A DNA stretch of 44,400 nucleotides, taken from IMG/VR virus record IMGVR_UViG_3300036760_000022, positions 1 through 44,400 of that record. One strand, given 5' to 3'. The notes beneath the pieces are model-generated. The model saw only the letters and a program-made list of their open reading frames with translations. It ran no database searches and was not told the origin of the DNA. Below are positions 17,042-22,908 of the stretch, piece by piece. A program made the position numbers and the translations under genes. Numbering within the stretch: the first letter of the stretch is position 1; the number at the start of each line of letters is the position of its first letter. This DNA is from a virus.

Positions 17042-17220
17042 GACAAACAGGTTCCGAGGATGAGGGTATCGAATCCCTCCTGAACGGTACAGTAGCTCAA
17101 GATTCAGTAAAGGCGTGGATGCCACCGCTGTAAAGAGCCGGTAAGTAAAGGGGCTACGGACTCCCAAGGCCGTTGTATAGACCGAGTATCCCTAAGCCCC
17201 TTACCTGTTAAACTACTGTT
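17042..17220 (+). other. Structured noncoding leader before the 17221 gene
   Basis: Contains GAGGG-TATCGAAT-CCCTC (T-arm-like, 17062-17079), GCTC/GAGC around a GTGG-ATG-CCAC hairpin, and GTAAAGGGGCT (17145-17155) pairing with AGCCCCTTAC (17195-17204) across ~40 nt. The last helix ends 16 bases before the ATG, where no Shine-Dalgarno is visible. Together with the upstream elements it makes ~600 nt of dense RNA structure; no ORF with coding signs lies inside. Confidence 0.5.
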
Positions 17221-17577
17221 ATGAGTATTTTTGATAACATCGGGCGCGCAATCGCAGAACAAATTGTAAGTAAGCCTAAGCCCTTTATTTCGGCTGGTGC
17301 TGCTCCTGTTCAAGCTCCGGCAGCTTTGCCTCCTAGACAATCAACCGCTATGCAAATCGCTCAATCACAGCAATCACAACAATTTCAAATGCAACCTCCT
17401 GTCTCGGCTCCTGCTTCTCCGGCTGCTAGGCAAGGCCCGTTAAGTCCGGTGGCATTGGCAATACTTCAAAGTTTTGCTCAAGCTGGAACACCTCAGTTTC
17501 AAAACGCTCCGACTCCTTATCAGCAGCCTGCAACCTTACGTGAGCGCTACCGCCCTGATTTCGCTTACAGTAAGTAA
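17221..17577 (+). CDS. Pro/Gln/Ala-rich protein with virion-protein-like N-terminal helix
   Basis: 118 residues. Residues ~1-18 form an amphipathic helix ending IAEQIVSK, aligned with LADQIVGK at the start of the virion protein that spans the window ends (F, I/L, I/L, A, D/E, Q, I, V and K shared). The rest is low-complexity: Pro/Ala-rich (25-40), Gln-rich (about 45-58), then Pro-rich with a helical LSPVALAILQSFAQAG segment. It stands alone between RNA structures with no clear ribosome site. It might be a scaffold-, tail- or membrane-associated protein. The real family is unknown. Confidence 0.65.
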   Translation: MSIFDNIGRAIAEQIVSKPKPFISAGAAPVQAPAALPPRQSTAMQIAQSQQSQQFQMQPPVSAPASPAARQGPLSPVALAILQSFAQAGTPQFQNAPTPYQQPATLRERYRPDFAYSK

Positions 17578-17578
17578 T

Positions 17579-17654
17579 CTGCGCTACGGTGCAGTATTCC
17601 TGCTTTTATCCTCTCATTTGTCTGTAAATGACCCTTTTCTGCGCTGTAGTGCAG
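17579..17654. repeat. Two 16-bp imperfect palindromes exactly 60 bp apart
   Basis: CTGCGCTACGGTGCAG at 17579-17594 and CTGCGCTGTAGTGCAG at 17639-17654, each with CTGC/GCAG arms, each followed by a TATTCC or AATACC tail. The helically phased spacing suggests a protein-binding pair or stem loops in the 3' UTR of the 17221 gene. Confidence 0.55.
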
Positions 17655-17665
17655 AATACCGTTAG

Positions 17666-17689
17666 TCCCTTTAATCCCTTTAATCCCTT
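17666..17689. repeat. Tandem 9-bp repeat TCCCTTTAA
   Basis: Two full copies and a partial third (17666-17674, 17675-17683, 17684-17689). A short iteron-like array next to the large inverted-repeat nest. Confidence 0.6.
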
Positions 17690-17726
17690 CCGGCGGGTTT
17701 TCGTGGCTTTTCATTGTTAGTTTGAA

Positions 17727-17889
17727 ACCGTATAGCCCCTAACCTTTACTAAGGGCTTTCGTTAATAAAGGTTAGTGTCCTTTCCGGCACCTTCTTGCCG
17801 CTTTATGGGGGTGTTTTAGGGTCGAAAGCGTATATTTACCATAAAACGGTATTAACGTGCCGGAAAGTCTTAAAGAAAAACTATACGGT
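17727..17889. other. Nested inverted repeats forming a three-way junction
   Basis: Outer helix ACCGTATAG (17727-17735) with CTATACGGT (17881-17889), nine pairs. Inside are CTAACCTTTA (17739-17748) with TAAAGGTTAG (17766-17775), and CTTTCCGGCAC (17780-17790) with GTGCCGGAAAG (17857-17867). The latter continues past a symmetric six-base internal loop into GCCGCTTTATGG (17797-17808) with CCATAAAACGGT (17839-17850), 11 of 12 pairs. All three sets are compatible. The function could be a structured RNA, a replication origin or a packaging site. No ORF is present. Confidence 0.6.
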
Positions 17890-18341
17890 AACGCCCGAAC
17901 CTTACCTTGAAAACGTATATGTTCCCGATTTACGCCTAGTAATGTGTGAGAAGCCCTTATAAAGATTCAAGCCAAAAATTCCTGGGGTGGGGGTCTGCTC
18001 GACTTATTGACCATAAGCACGATCATCGAACATTCAAGCACGTAACAGCATGCAACGATCATCTTGTGATTCAAAACTCCTCATACAATGGCCTCTAAGG
18101 CCCGCTAATCGCAAGGACGCATAGACATAGCCCACGATTTTAGCCTGTCTTAGCAGGTCACACCACGTATACGCATTCAATGAGGGGAGAAAGAGAGGCA
18201 TGAGCCGTTTTCCTTTTCGATTATCAACCACGCTTAAACCCTTGCACGTTGGCTAGCGCATGCTTATCCGGTAATTATTAGGAAATGCCCCTAAAGAAAG
18301 GACGCGAACAGTCGATAATATAACTAAGCAAAGGGGAGACA
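17890..18341. other. Noncoding leader of the small-gene operon
   Basis: About 450 bases with no convincing ORF on either strand. Visible: direct repeat ACGATCATC at 18019-18027 and 18055-18063, a CCTG/CAGG hairpin near 18145, and an AT-rich stretch GATAATATAAC near 18314 that could hold a -10 element upstream of the AAGGGGAG ribosome site at 18330. No strong -35 was found. With the structures just upstream this is the longest intergenic tract in the genome and the best place for an origin or a main early promoter. Confidence 0.4.
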
Positions 18342-18455
18342 ATGACACTAGAAAAAGCACAAACGGTAGCCAAGAACCCTAACCGCTACAGCAAAGAGGA
18401 ACTAGCGCTAGCGCTTTACACGATTAGCCAATACGAAAGAGAGTTTATGATATGA
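18342..18455 (+). CDS. Tiny protein, first gene of the small-gene island
   Basis: 37 residues, two predicted helices (MTLEKAQTVAKNP and YSKEELALALYTISQYERE). Strong ribosome site AAGGGGAGACA. The stop overlaps the next start by four bases (ATGA). Opens a run of fourteen coupled short genes. Function unknown. Confidence 0.65.
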   Translation: MTLEKAQTVAKNPNRYSKEELALALYTISQYEREFMI

Positions 18456-18784
18456 GCACTAAAAAGCAATTCACGATAGTAAACATAGGCCGAAACGTAG
18501 GCGACCAGCCACTAAGCAAAGAGCGTTGGCTAGGATTCATTGGCCGTATCAAGTACGCGGTAAACGGTGAGCCCGTAGGCTACGCGCAAGGCTCTGGTCA
18601 ATACGAAGGACAAAAGGAAAACTTTGCTACGTTTCATTTCTTAGTTGAACCACGCGACCACGAACTAAACCGCGAAAACCTAGCAATTCTAGCCCGCGAC
18701 TACGGACAAGAGGCCATAGCCTACATGCCAACCACCGACGCCGATCTAGTTAGCGCGGCACTACCGACGGACGTTTACCTATGA
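18452..18784 (+). CDS. Hypothetical protein, 110 residues
   Basis: The largest gene of the island: N-terminal beta-type start (QFTIVNIGRNV), then a mixed domain with NFATFHFLVEP and ILARDYGQEAIAYMP. ATGA overlaps at both ends. Leu codons are mostly CTA, as in the rest of the island. No family recognised. Confidence 0.7.
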   Translation: MSTKKQFTIVNIGRNVGDQPLSKERWLGFIGRIKYAVNGEPVGYAQGSGQYEGQKENFATFHFLVEPRDHELNRENLAILARDYGQEAIAYMPTTDADLVSAALPTDVYL

Positions 18785-18873
18785 ACCGCGACGACTTACG
18801 CGGTAGCGAATGGTTTATAGCCGCCATGCTTATATTCTTTTTTCTCTGCTTAGCGGTAGGAAACATGAACTAA
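18781..18873 (+). CDS. Single-span membrane micropeptide
   Basis: 30 residues: ten polar residues (MNRDDLRGSE) and one membrane span (WFIAAMLIFFFLCLAVG). Start overlaps the previous stop (ATGA) and its own stop overlaps the next start (TAATG), so context strongly supports translation. Could be an envelope-acting or holin-type micropeptide. Confidence 0.65.
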   Translation: MNRDDLRGSEWFIAAMLIFFFLCLAVGNMN

Positions 18874-19046
18874 TGGGACGAACGAACTACAAAACGCCAC
18901 GAGATAACAGCGCCGACGCTTGGCGGTTATTGCTTGAATATATCCATGAAAAAGCACTACAGCCTAGCCAATTAACGCCGATAAACTACAGAGGAAACAA
19001 AACCTACGTTTTAACAAACTTAGAAATTGAACTAGACAAAGGATAA
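18873..19046 (+). CDS. Hypothetical small protein
   Basis: 57 residues starting MGRTNYKTPRDN at an ATG that overlaps the membrane micropeptide stop. A central helix (ADAWRLLLEYIHEKAL) is followed by a beta-type end (KTYVLTNLEIEL). The longer in-frame start at 18810 is rejected because it would bury the micropeptide. Function unknown. Confidence 0.65.
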   Translation: MGRTNYKTPRDNSADAWRLLLEYIHEKALQPSQLTPINYRGNKTYVLTNLEIELDKG

Positions 19047-19055
19047 GGGGAGAAA

Positions 19056-19355
19056 ATGAGAATCACAAACAGACAAATTGCAAACGCGGTAGCAAATCGC
19101 CAAGATTTTAAGGCTAACAGCGCTAGCGGTCAAACTTACACTTACAGCCCATCGACAGGCCGACTAAGCGAAACAGAGAGCCAAAAGCTTTTGCAAGCAT
19201 TCAATGAGGCAGGCCGACCGCTTTATGTCGTACACAGTTACGCAACGCCTATAGCGTGGGAATTGCCAGACGGTAGCCTATATGCAACCCCTGAAAAATT
19301 CAGCGTGACAACATCGAAAACACAAAACTACGTTAGACAAGGTGCCAATGCCTAA
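19056..19355 (+). CDS. Hypothetical protein, 99 residues
   Basis: Ribosome site AAGGGGAG. Begins MRITNRQIANAVANRQDF and has a C-terminal beta-type half with LYVVHSYATPIAWELPDG. The RPLYVVHSYATPIAWELPDG pattern, a tyrosine-rich strand ending in 'A-x-E-L-P-D-G', resembles small phage proteins of unknown function seen in actinophage genomes. Stop overlaps the next gene by eight bases (ATGCCTAA). Confidence 0.7.
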   Translation: MRITNRQIANAVANRQDFKANSASGQTYTYSPSTGRLSETESQKLLQAFNEAGRPLYVVHSYATPIAWELPDGSLYATPEKFSVTTSKTQNYVRQGANA

Positions 19356-19485
19356 AACAAAGACACAGCCCGCAAACGCGCTAATCGAATGCGACGAATG
19401 CGGGCTAACCGTTGTGCCTGATCCAATGTTTAGGCGCGATGGCGTGCAACTTTGCACTTTTTGTTACGATCCAGAAAACCACTAG
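19348..19485 (+). CDS. Zinc-ribbon micropeptide
   Basis: 45 residues with CDEC at residues 15-18 and CTFC at 36-39, a four-cysteine zinc ribbon. Overlaps the previous gene by eight bases. Likely binds RNA, DNA or a host protein. Too short for the usual length-based gene finders. Confidence 0.7.
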   Translation: MPKTKTQPANALIECDECGLTVVPDPMFRRDGVQLCTFCYDPENH

Positions 19486-19498
19486 AAAAGGGGAAGAA

Positions 19499-19699
19499 AT
19501 GACACAAACAAACACAGAGCCACAGCCTAAAGCGTGGACGATTGACCAAATAATCGACTACGAAAACGGCGACCTAGCAGAGGACGAAACGGTGGAACTA
19601 TTCCAAGCGCTAGTCGATGATGGTAGCGCGTGGACGTTGCAAGGCTCATACGGTCGCATGGCCATAGCCTTAATCGAAGCGGGACTAGTGGAAGCATGA
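19499..19699 (+). CDS. Small acidic helical protein
   Basis: 66 residues after AAGGGGAAGAA. Pattern WTIDQIIDYENGDLAEDETV followed by LFQALVDDGSAWTLQGSYGR and IALIEAGLV. Small proteins with the 'D-x-x-E-x-x-E-L-F-Q-x-L-V-D-x-G-x-A-W-x-L-Q-G-x-Y-G-R' signature are widespread in phages, of unknown function. Stop overlaps the next start (ATGA). Confidence 0.78.
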   Translation: MTQTNTEPQPKAWTIDQIIDYENGDLAEDETVELFQALVDDGSAWTLQGSYGRMAIALIEAGLVEA

Positions 19700-19806
19700 G
19701 CCACTACAGCCACACACACCCAGAGGAATTCTACACGCCCGACCCATTAGACGACGATTATGAGGACGACACAGTGGACGGCCTAGACAATGATGATAGA
19801 GCCTAA
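19696..19806 (+). CDS. Very acidic micropeptide
   Basis: 36 residues; about half of the C-terminal 20 residues are Asp or Glu (LDDDYEDDTVDGLDND). Start overlaps the previous stop by four bases. DNA-mimic or disordered interaction partner are possibilities; neither is shown. Confidence 0.55.
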   Translation: MSHYSHTHPEEFYTPDPLDDDYEDDTVDGLDNDDRA

Positions 19807-19825
19807 CTAAAGAAAGGAAAACACA

Positions 19826-20029
19826 ATGCGCCCAGAATGGAGCCTATACCAGGCGGCAAGCGGACTACACACAATAGCCGACGACCCGCAAATATCAATT
19901 CGATCGAAGCTAAGTTTGTTAGCCGACATTGAAAAACTAACAAAAGAAACAAAAGAACACCTAATGGAAAAAGAAAACGAAAGGAAACTAGCAGAGGCAG
20001 ACACACTTTTAGACGTTGAGCCTTTTTAA
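19826..20029 (+). CDS. Helical small protein
   Basis: 67 residues after AAAGGAAAACACA. Helical throughout, the second half charged (LTKETKEHLMEKENERKLAE) with coiled-coil character. Last gene before the intrinsic terminator at 20045. Unknown function. Confidence 0.7.
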   Translation: MRPEWSLYQAASGLHTIADDPQISIRSKLSLLADIEKLTKETKEHLMEKENERKLAEADTLLDVEPF

Positions 20030-20044
20030 GAATTCCCCTCAACC

Positions 20045-20087
20045 GGCCCGCGCCTGCTCCCCACAGGTACGGGCCATTTTTTTTTTT
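20045..20087 (+). terminator. Intrinsic terminator inside the small-gene island
   Basis: GGCCCG (20045-20050) pairs with CGGGCC (20070-20075), an inner CCTG/CAGG pair extends the stem, and eleven T residues follow at 20077-20087. It closes the first transcription unit of the island. Confidence 0.92.
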
Positions 20088-20154
20088 GAAAAGCTACTAC
20101 AGATTCCTACGCGAACGCCGATACACTAAACACAAACACAGCAAAGGGGAAAAC

Positions 20155-20304
20155 ATGACACTCAGCGAAGCAATAGCCGCTCATGCACACGGAGCAGACC
20201 CTAGATTGCTCCTACGCACCACAGGTGAGCAAATGGAAATGATACTCATGCCTTTGCGCACACAGGCACACAGAGAGCAATGGGAGCGCGGATATCGTGT
20301 ATAA
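20155..20304 (+). CDS. Hypothetical small protein
   Basis: 49 residues after AAAGGGGAAAAC. The opening MTLSEAIAAHAHGADPRLL resembles the MTLEKAQ opening of the island's first gene. Met-rich helix in the middle. Overlaps the next start by eight bases. Confidence 0.6.
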   Translation: MTLSEAIAAHAHGADPRLLLRTTGEQMEMILMPLRTQAHREQWERGYRV

Positions 20305-20518
20305 CGTGCGTCTAACACTCGCGCAAAATATTGAGCAGAGCGCGAAAGAGCGCGGCTACCAGCACTTTTACGCCGATGGCGACCACGAACTAATGGAAAC
20401 AGGAATCGACAAAGAGGCAAGCGGCTACCTAACCGACCTGCTAGACATACGAGAGGAGGCGAAAGAATTATGGCTATACAACCAGGAACAGACGAACAGC
20501 CCAAACGCCGAGGAGTAA
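20297..20518 (+). CDS. Hypothetical protein with acidic helical C-terminus
   Basis: 73 residues from a GTG start overlapping the previous stop. Helical, with YGHF/Y-type aromatic segment RGYQHFYADGDHE and a C-terminal ELWLYNQEQ. Its 3' end overlaps the next gene by 49 bases in another frame, so the C-terminus is under double coding. Confidence 0.55.
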   Translation: MYNVRLTLAQNIEQSAKERGYQHFYADGDHELMETGIDKEASGYLTDLLDIREEAKELWLYNQEQTNSPNAEE

Positions 20519-20685
20519 TCGGTCTATGGCAATTCAAAGGAATGCAAAAACACCTTGCGCGATTCGATGGCGTTACGGTACTATGGGAAAGACTAGACGA
20601 ACTAAAACAAGCAACAAACAGAGAGCTAATCCTTGCAGAATACAAGGAACTAGGCGAAGAAACCGGAGAATGGAAACAATTATGA
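20470..20685 (+). CDS. Hypothetical helical protein
   Basis: 71 residues from ATG after GAGAGGAGGCGAAAG, the best ribosome site in this part. WQFKGMQKHLARFDGVTVLW then a charged helix LKQATNRELILAEYKELGEE. Stop overlaps the next start (ATGA). Unknown function. Confidence 0.6.
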   Translation: MAIQPGTDEQPKRRGVIGLWQFKGMQKHLARFDGVTVLWERLDELKQATNRELILAEYKELGEETGEWKQL

Positions 20686-20840
20686 GCAATGAACGATACA
20701 AAGACAACCAATACCGACCAAGCATCACACGTAGGGAAATGGAATTGAACTACACAGACCCAACAGGCGACGAGGCCACAGCTAATGCCGACCTTGAAAT
20801 TGCACGCAAACGACAAGCCGCACGCAAAGCAAATGCCTAA
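20682..20840 (+). CDS. Small charged helical protein
   Basis: 52 residues. Start (ATGA overlap) chosen over an upstream in-frame ATG that would run antiphase through the previous gene. C-terminal helix LEIARKRQAARKANA is basic. Overlaps the next gene by eight bases (ATGCCTAA, the same junction as at 19348). Confidence 0.6.
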   Translation: MSNERYKDNQYRPSITRREMELNYTDPTGDEATANADLEIARKRQAARKANA

Positions 20841-21000
20841 CTACTACGAACACGAAGGCCAACGCCGCCCTTACACAGGTATTGCAGACGTAATACGAGG
20901 GTGGCTAAGCCTTATTGACTCAGGGGAGATTAAAAGCCCGCTACCGATTCCTACCGAAAAGCCCACACAATCTACCGATTCCAACATTCAAGACGCTTAG
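20833..21000 (+). CDS. Small protein closing the island
   Basis: 55 residues, MPNYYEHEGQRRPYTG, a hydrophobic helix (IADVIRGWLSLIDSG) and a Pro/Thr-rich tail. The ATG at 20833 is chosen because it couples to the previous stop; an in-frame ATG at 20785 would overlap more. Faces the terminase small subunit gene tail to tail, 34 bases away. Confidence 0.6.
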   Translation: MPNYYEHEGQRRPYTGIADVIRGWLSLIDSGEIKSPLPIPTEKPTQSTDSNIQDA

Positions 21001-21034
21001 AACGGCTTACAGCCACCTTAGAAGCCAAGCTAGC

Positions 21035-21439
21035 TTACGATTCGATGTTGACTTCTTCCTCAAACATCACGCGCCGCAGTTCCAGCTCAGCCGCCAGCTT
21101 AATGATTGAGTCCATACGCTTGCCGTCCTCAACCGTCAATTCCTTATCGCCGCGAAGCTTACGCCATTCCAACGATTTACGTTCCTCAGACAAAAACTTG
21201 ATAGCACGAGCATCACCACCAGCAGCCAGTTGCCGCATGTTGCGCTCATTCACATACGCGCCCTGCTCCTCAGCTATGATTTCCGCCTCAGCAAACAGCG
21301 TATCCTCTCGCCTACGGGCATACACGTCCTCATAAGCGATTCCAGCCGCCTTAGCAGCCGTTACAGGGTCAAGAAACTTCTTGAGGCCATCGAGATACAC
21401 AGCGTAATCATCACCAAACGGATTTTTCTTCTTAGCCAC
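21035..21439 (-). CDS. terS: Terminase small subunit (probable)
   Basis: 134 residues from a GTG overlapping the previous stop as TAGTG, with GGTGGA six bases upstream. N-terminal helix-turn-helix (LDPVTAAKAAGIAYEDVYAR, ~20-40), then E-rich helices with AAGGDARAIKFLSEERKSLE, the oligomerisation pattern of small terminases (compare '...GDxxAxxFLLxxRxPExW'). Last third is helical and may bind the large subunit. It lies about 4.4 kb from terL, separated by oppositely oriented genes, which is unusual. Confidence 0.75.
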   Translation of the reverse strand: MAKKKNPFGDDYAVYLDGLKKFLDPVTAAKAAGIAYEDVYARRREDTLFAEAEIIAEEQGAYVNERNMRQLAAGGDARAIKFLSEERKSLEWRKLRGDKELTVEDGKRMDSIIKLAAELELRRVMFEEEVNIES

Positions 21440-21621
21440 TAAAATTCCACCAACCAAATACCAGGCGCAACACGATCACCGTTATAACGGTGTTTCAAGA
21501 TAGATGCGAAGCCACTTTTTTGATAAGTGTTTCCCATAACTTTTACAACGATACGACCAGTTATAGCATTCTCGCCTAGATATTGAACGGCTCCAGTCTC
21601 AAGCATTTTTTCTAATGTCAT
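21439..21621 (-). CDS. Hypothetical 60-residue protein, first gene of the terS unit
   Basis: 60 residues, beta-type core (AITGRIVVKVMGNTY) and C-terminal IWLVEF. The ATG is at the end of a leaderless-type promoter (TACGAT then TAAAGT then ATG), so no ribosome site is expected or seen. Its stop overlaps the terS GTG. No family recognised; gene position suggests a packaging or early regulatory role. Confidence 0.7.
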   Translation of the reverse strand: MTLEKMLETGAVQYLGENAITGRIVVKVMGNTYQKSGFASILKHRYNGDRVAPGIWLVEF

Positions 21622-21627
21622 ACTTTA

Positions 21628-21655
21628 ATCGTACCAGTCCTAGTGGATATGTCAA
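21628..21655 (-). promoter_or_regulatory. Leaderless-type promoter, leftward
   Basis: Minus strand TTGACA (21655-21650), 16-base spacer, TACGAT (21633-21628), then TAAAGT and ATG at 21621. The six-base -10 to start distance places the first transcribed base at or next to the start codon. The spacer contains AGTCCTAGT's partner site. Its sequence matches the rightward promoter base for base across TTGACATATCCAC. Confidence 0.8.
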
Positions 21656-21729
21656 ATGGATATAACCCCTTAGTAACAAAACAAACACTATTCCTTATGT
21701 ATTACCCTTTTACCTTATCTACTAGGACT
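21636..21729. promoter_or_regulatory. Nine-bp inverted repeat flanking the leftward promoter
   Basis: AGTCCTAGT (21636-21644), inside the spacer of the leftward promoter, is the exact complement of ACTAGGACT (21721-21729). A repressor dimer or looped complex could occlude the promoter. No regulator is shown to bind it. Confidence 0.5.
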
Positions 21730-21739
21730 TTTTACGCCT

Positions 21740-21759
21740 ATTGTGAATAACTTCACAAT
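21740..21759. promoter_or_regulatory. 20-bp palindromic operator candidate
   Basis: ATTGTGAA-TAAC-TTCACAAT, eight-base perfect arms around four bases, midway between the divergent promoters. Size and symmetry suit a helix-turn-helix dimer. Confidence 0.6.
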
Positions 21760-21773
21760 AAAATTATGATCGT

Positions 21774-21803
21774 AATGATTGCTAATGATCGCTAATCACT
21801 ACT
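21774..21803. repeat. Three tandem 10-bp repeats
   Basis: AATGATTGCT, AATGATCGCT, AATCACTACT in direct tandem, close to one helical turn each. Iteron-like; possible regulator or replication-protein array. Confidence 0.5.
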
Positions 21804-21810
21804 AAACCAT

Positions 21811-21826
21811 AAAGTCTGCGGACTTT
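21811..21826. promoter_or_regulatory. 16-bp palindrome upstream of the rightward promoter
   Basis: AAAGTC-TGCG-GACTTT, 12 bases before the rightward -35. Operator or stem-loop candidate. Confidence 0.45.
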
Positions 21827-21838
21827 GAAGATTACTTA

Positions 21839-21866
21839 TTGACATATCCACATAGACAGGTAAGCT
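21839..21866 (+). promoter_or_regulatory. Leaderless-type promoter, rightward
   Basis: TTGACA (21839-21844), 16-base spacer, TAAGCT (21861-21866), then TAGAGT and the ATG at 21873. It copies the leftward promoter: TTGACATATCCAC, GAC-N-GGTA, TTA-N-AGTATG. A third copy of the TAGAGT-ATG ending occurs at 24655. Confidence 0.8.
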
Positions 21867-21872
21867 TAGAGT

Positions 21873-22391
21873 ATGGAGAGAGAACCAAAACTAGCCGAAC
21901 TTTTTCAGAACTACGGCGTTGAGAAAGATGTTGCCGACCCGCTATCAGCAATAGCAAAATCTTTTTATAAAGCACAACCGCGCAAACGAACTTTCATAAA
22001 TCAAAAAACTTATCAGCTATTCCAACGCGAAATGGAGTTAGGATCACGAATATCAGTGATAATGGAAATAACCGGATTCGCTCGATCCACAGTTTTCAAA
22101 TTGAAAAATGATTATCTTAATGGTGGATATTACTACTTAAAATATGGATCACACCATAGTCTTGATGAAGTGTGGCAAAGAGATATTCCTTGCCCTTTCC
22201 ACTTAGGGGAAGTTGGAATGTTCACCCCAAATGAAGATATAAACCATGCCCGATTGAATTGTTTACGTTGTGATTGGTTCCGACATTTTTCACGTTTTCC
22301 AGCACTTGATATTAAAATTGATGAATATATAAAACAGTCTTTTGTAAGTGAAACACAACACGAGACAACAACTTGGGAGAAAAATGATTAA
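21873..22391 (+). CDS. Helix-turn-helix regulator with zinc motif (probable)
   Basis: 172 residues. SRISVIMEITGFARSTVFKLKN at about residues 57-78 is a helix-turn-helix; downstream CPFH and CLRC (near 110-140) form a zinc-binding site. No ribosome site: leaderless promoter directly upstream. First gene of the rightward operon and adjacent to the divergent operator region, so autoregulation and control of the terS unit are plausible, not shown. Overlaps the next gene by eight bases. Confidence 0.7.
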   Translation: MEREPKLAELFQNYGVEKDVADPLSAIAKSFYKAQPRKRTFINQKTYQLFQREMELGSRISVIMEITGFARSTVFKLKNDYLNGGYYYLKYGSHHSLDEVWQRDIPCPFHLGEVGMFTPNEDINHARLNCLRCDWFRHFSRFPALDIKIDEYIKQSFVSETQHETTTWEKND

Positions 22392-22908
22392 AGTCGAAAC
22401 AATTAACAGCGCCGTTCAACACGGAACAGAAGGCGGCGAGCGTGTGTTCTACGCCGAGTTAAATCCTGGTTATTGGTGGAAGCCTGGAAAGCGTTATTGG
22501 TTTGAAATTCACGATCATAATTACGAAACTGGAGTCAACACTACATGGGCTTATGAAGAAGGCGGTTCAGGCTATGCCAATTCCGTCCGTTCAGCAATGC
22601 TAAAAATCTACGCCGCCGCAGAAGCCTTTCAAAAACGCGAATGGCTTGATGAATACGGCAAGAACAATAAGATGGAGTTTGAAGAAACAGACAATGGTAT
22701 GTATCGTGCGATATTCCTACGCCGATATGCAGATAAAGATGGAAACGATGTTTGGATACGCGATGATGAAACAGAATTGTATGCGGCTCCTGAATTTATC
22801 GACGATTTAGAAGAAATAGGTGTTGAGCCAGATACTTGGGAACGTATGCAAAGAAGCATAAAAAGTGACGAAACACAAGGAGCAGATGATGAAGGACGTG
22901 GATGCTAA
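22384..22908 (+). CDS. Hypothetical protein, 174 residues
   Basis: Start at ATG 22384 (GGGAGAAAA upstream) rather than the longer antiphase frame at 22348. N-terminal beta-type domain with YWWKPGKRYWFEIHDHNYE, then acidic mixed segment ending ADDEGRGC. Aromatic richness hints at a compact globular protein. Overlaps regulator by eight bases. No known family. Confidence 0.75.
   Translation: MIKVETINSAVQHGTEGGERVFYAELNPGYWWKPGKRYWFEIHDHNYETGVNTTWAYEEGGSGYANSVRSAMLKIYAAAEAFQKREWLDEYGKNNKMEFEETDNGMYRAIFLRRYADKDGNDVWIRDDETELYAAPEFIDDLEEIGVEPDTWERMQRSIKSDETQGADDEGRGC

Noticed and set aside
20181-20816. 211-residue minus-strand ORF through the small-gene island
   Set aside because: Antisense to five overlapping plus-strand genes with good ribosome sites, Cys/Ser-rich nonsense-like composition, and no ribosome site of its own; a shadow of the A/C-rich codon style.
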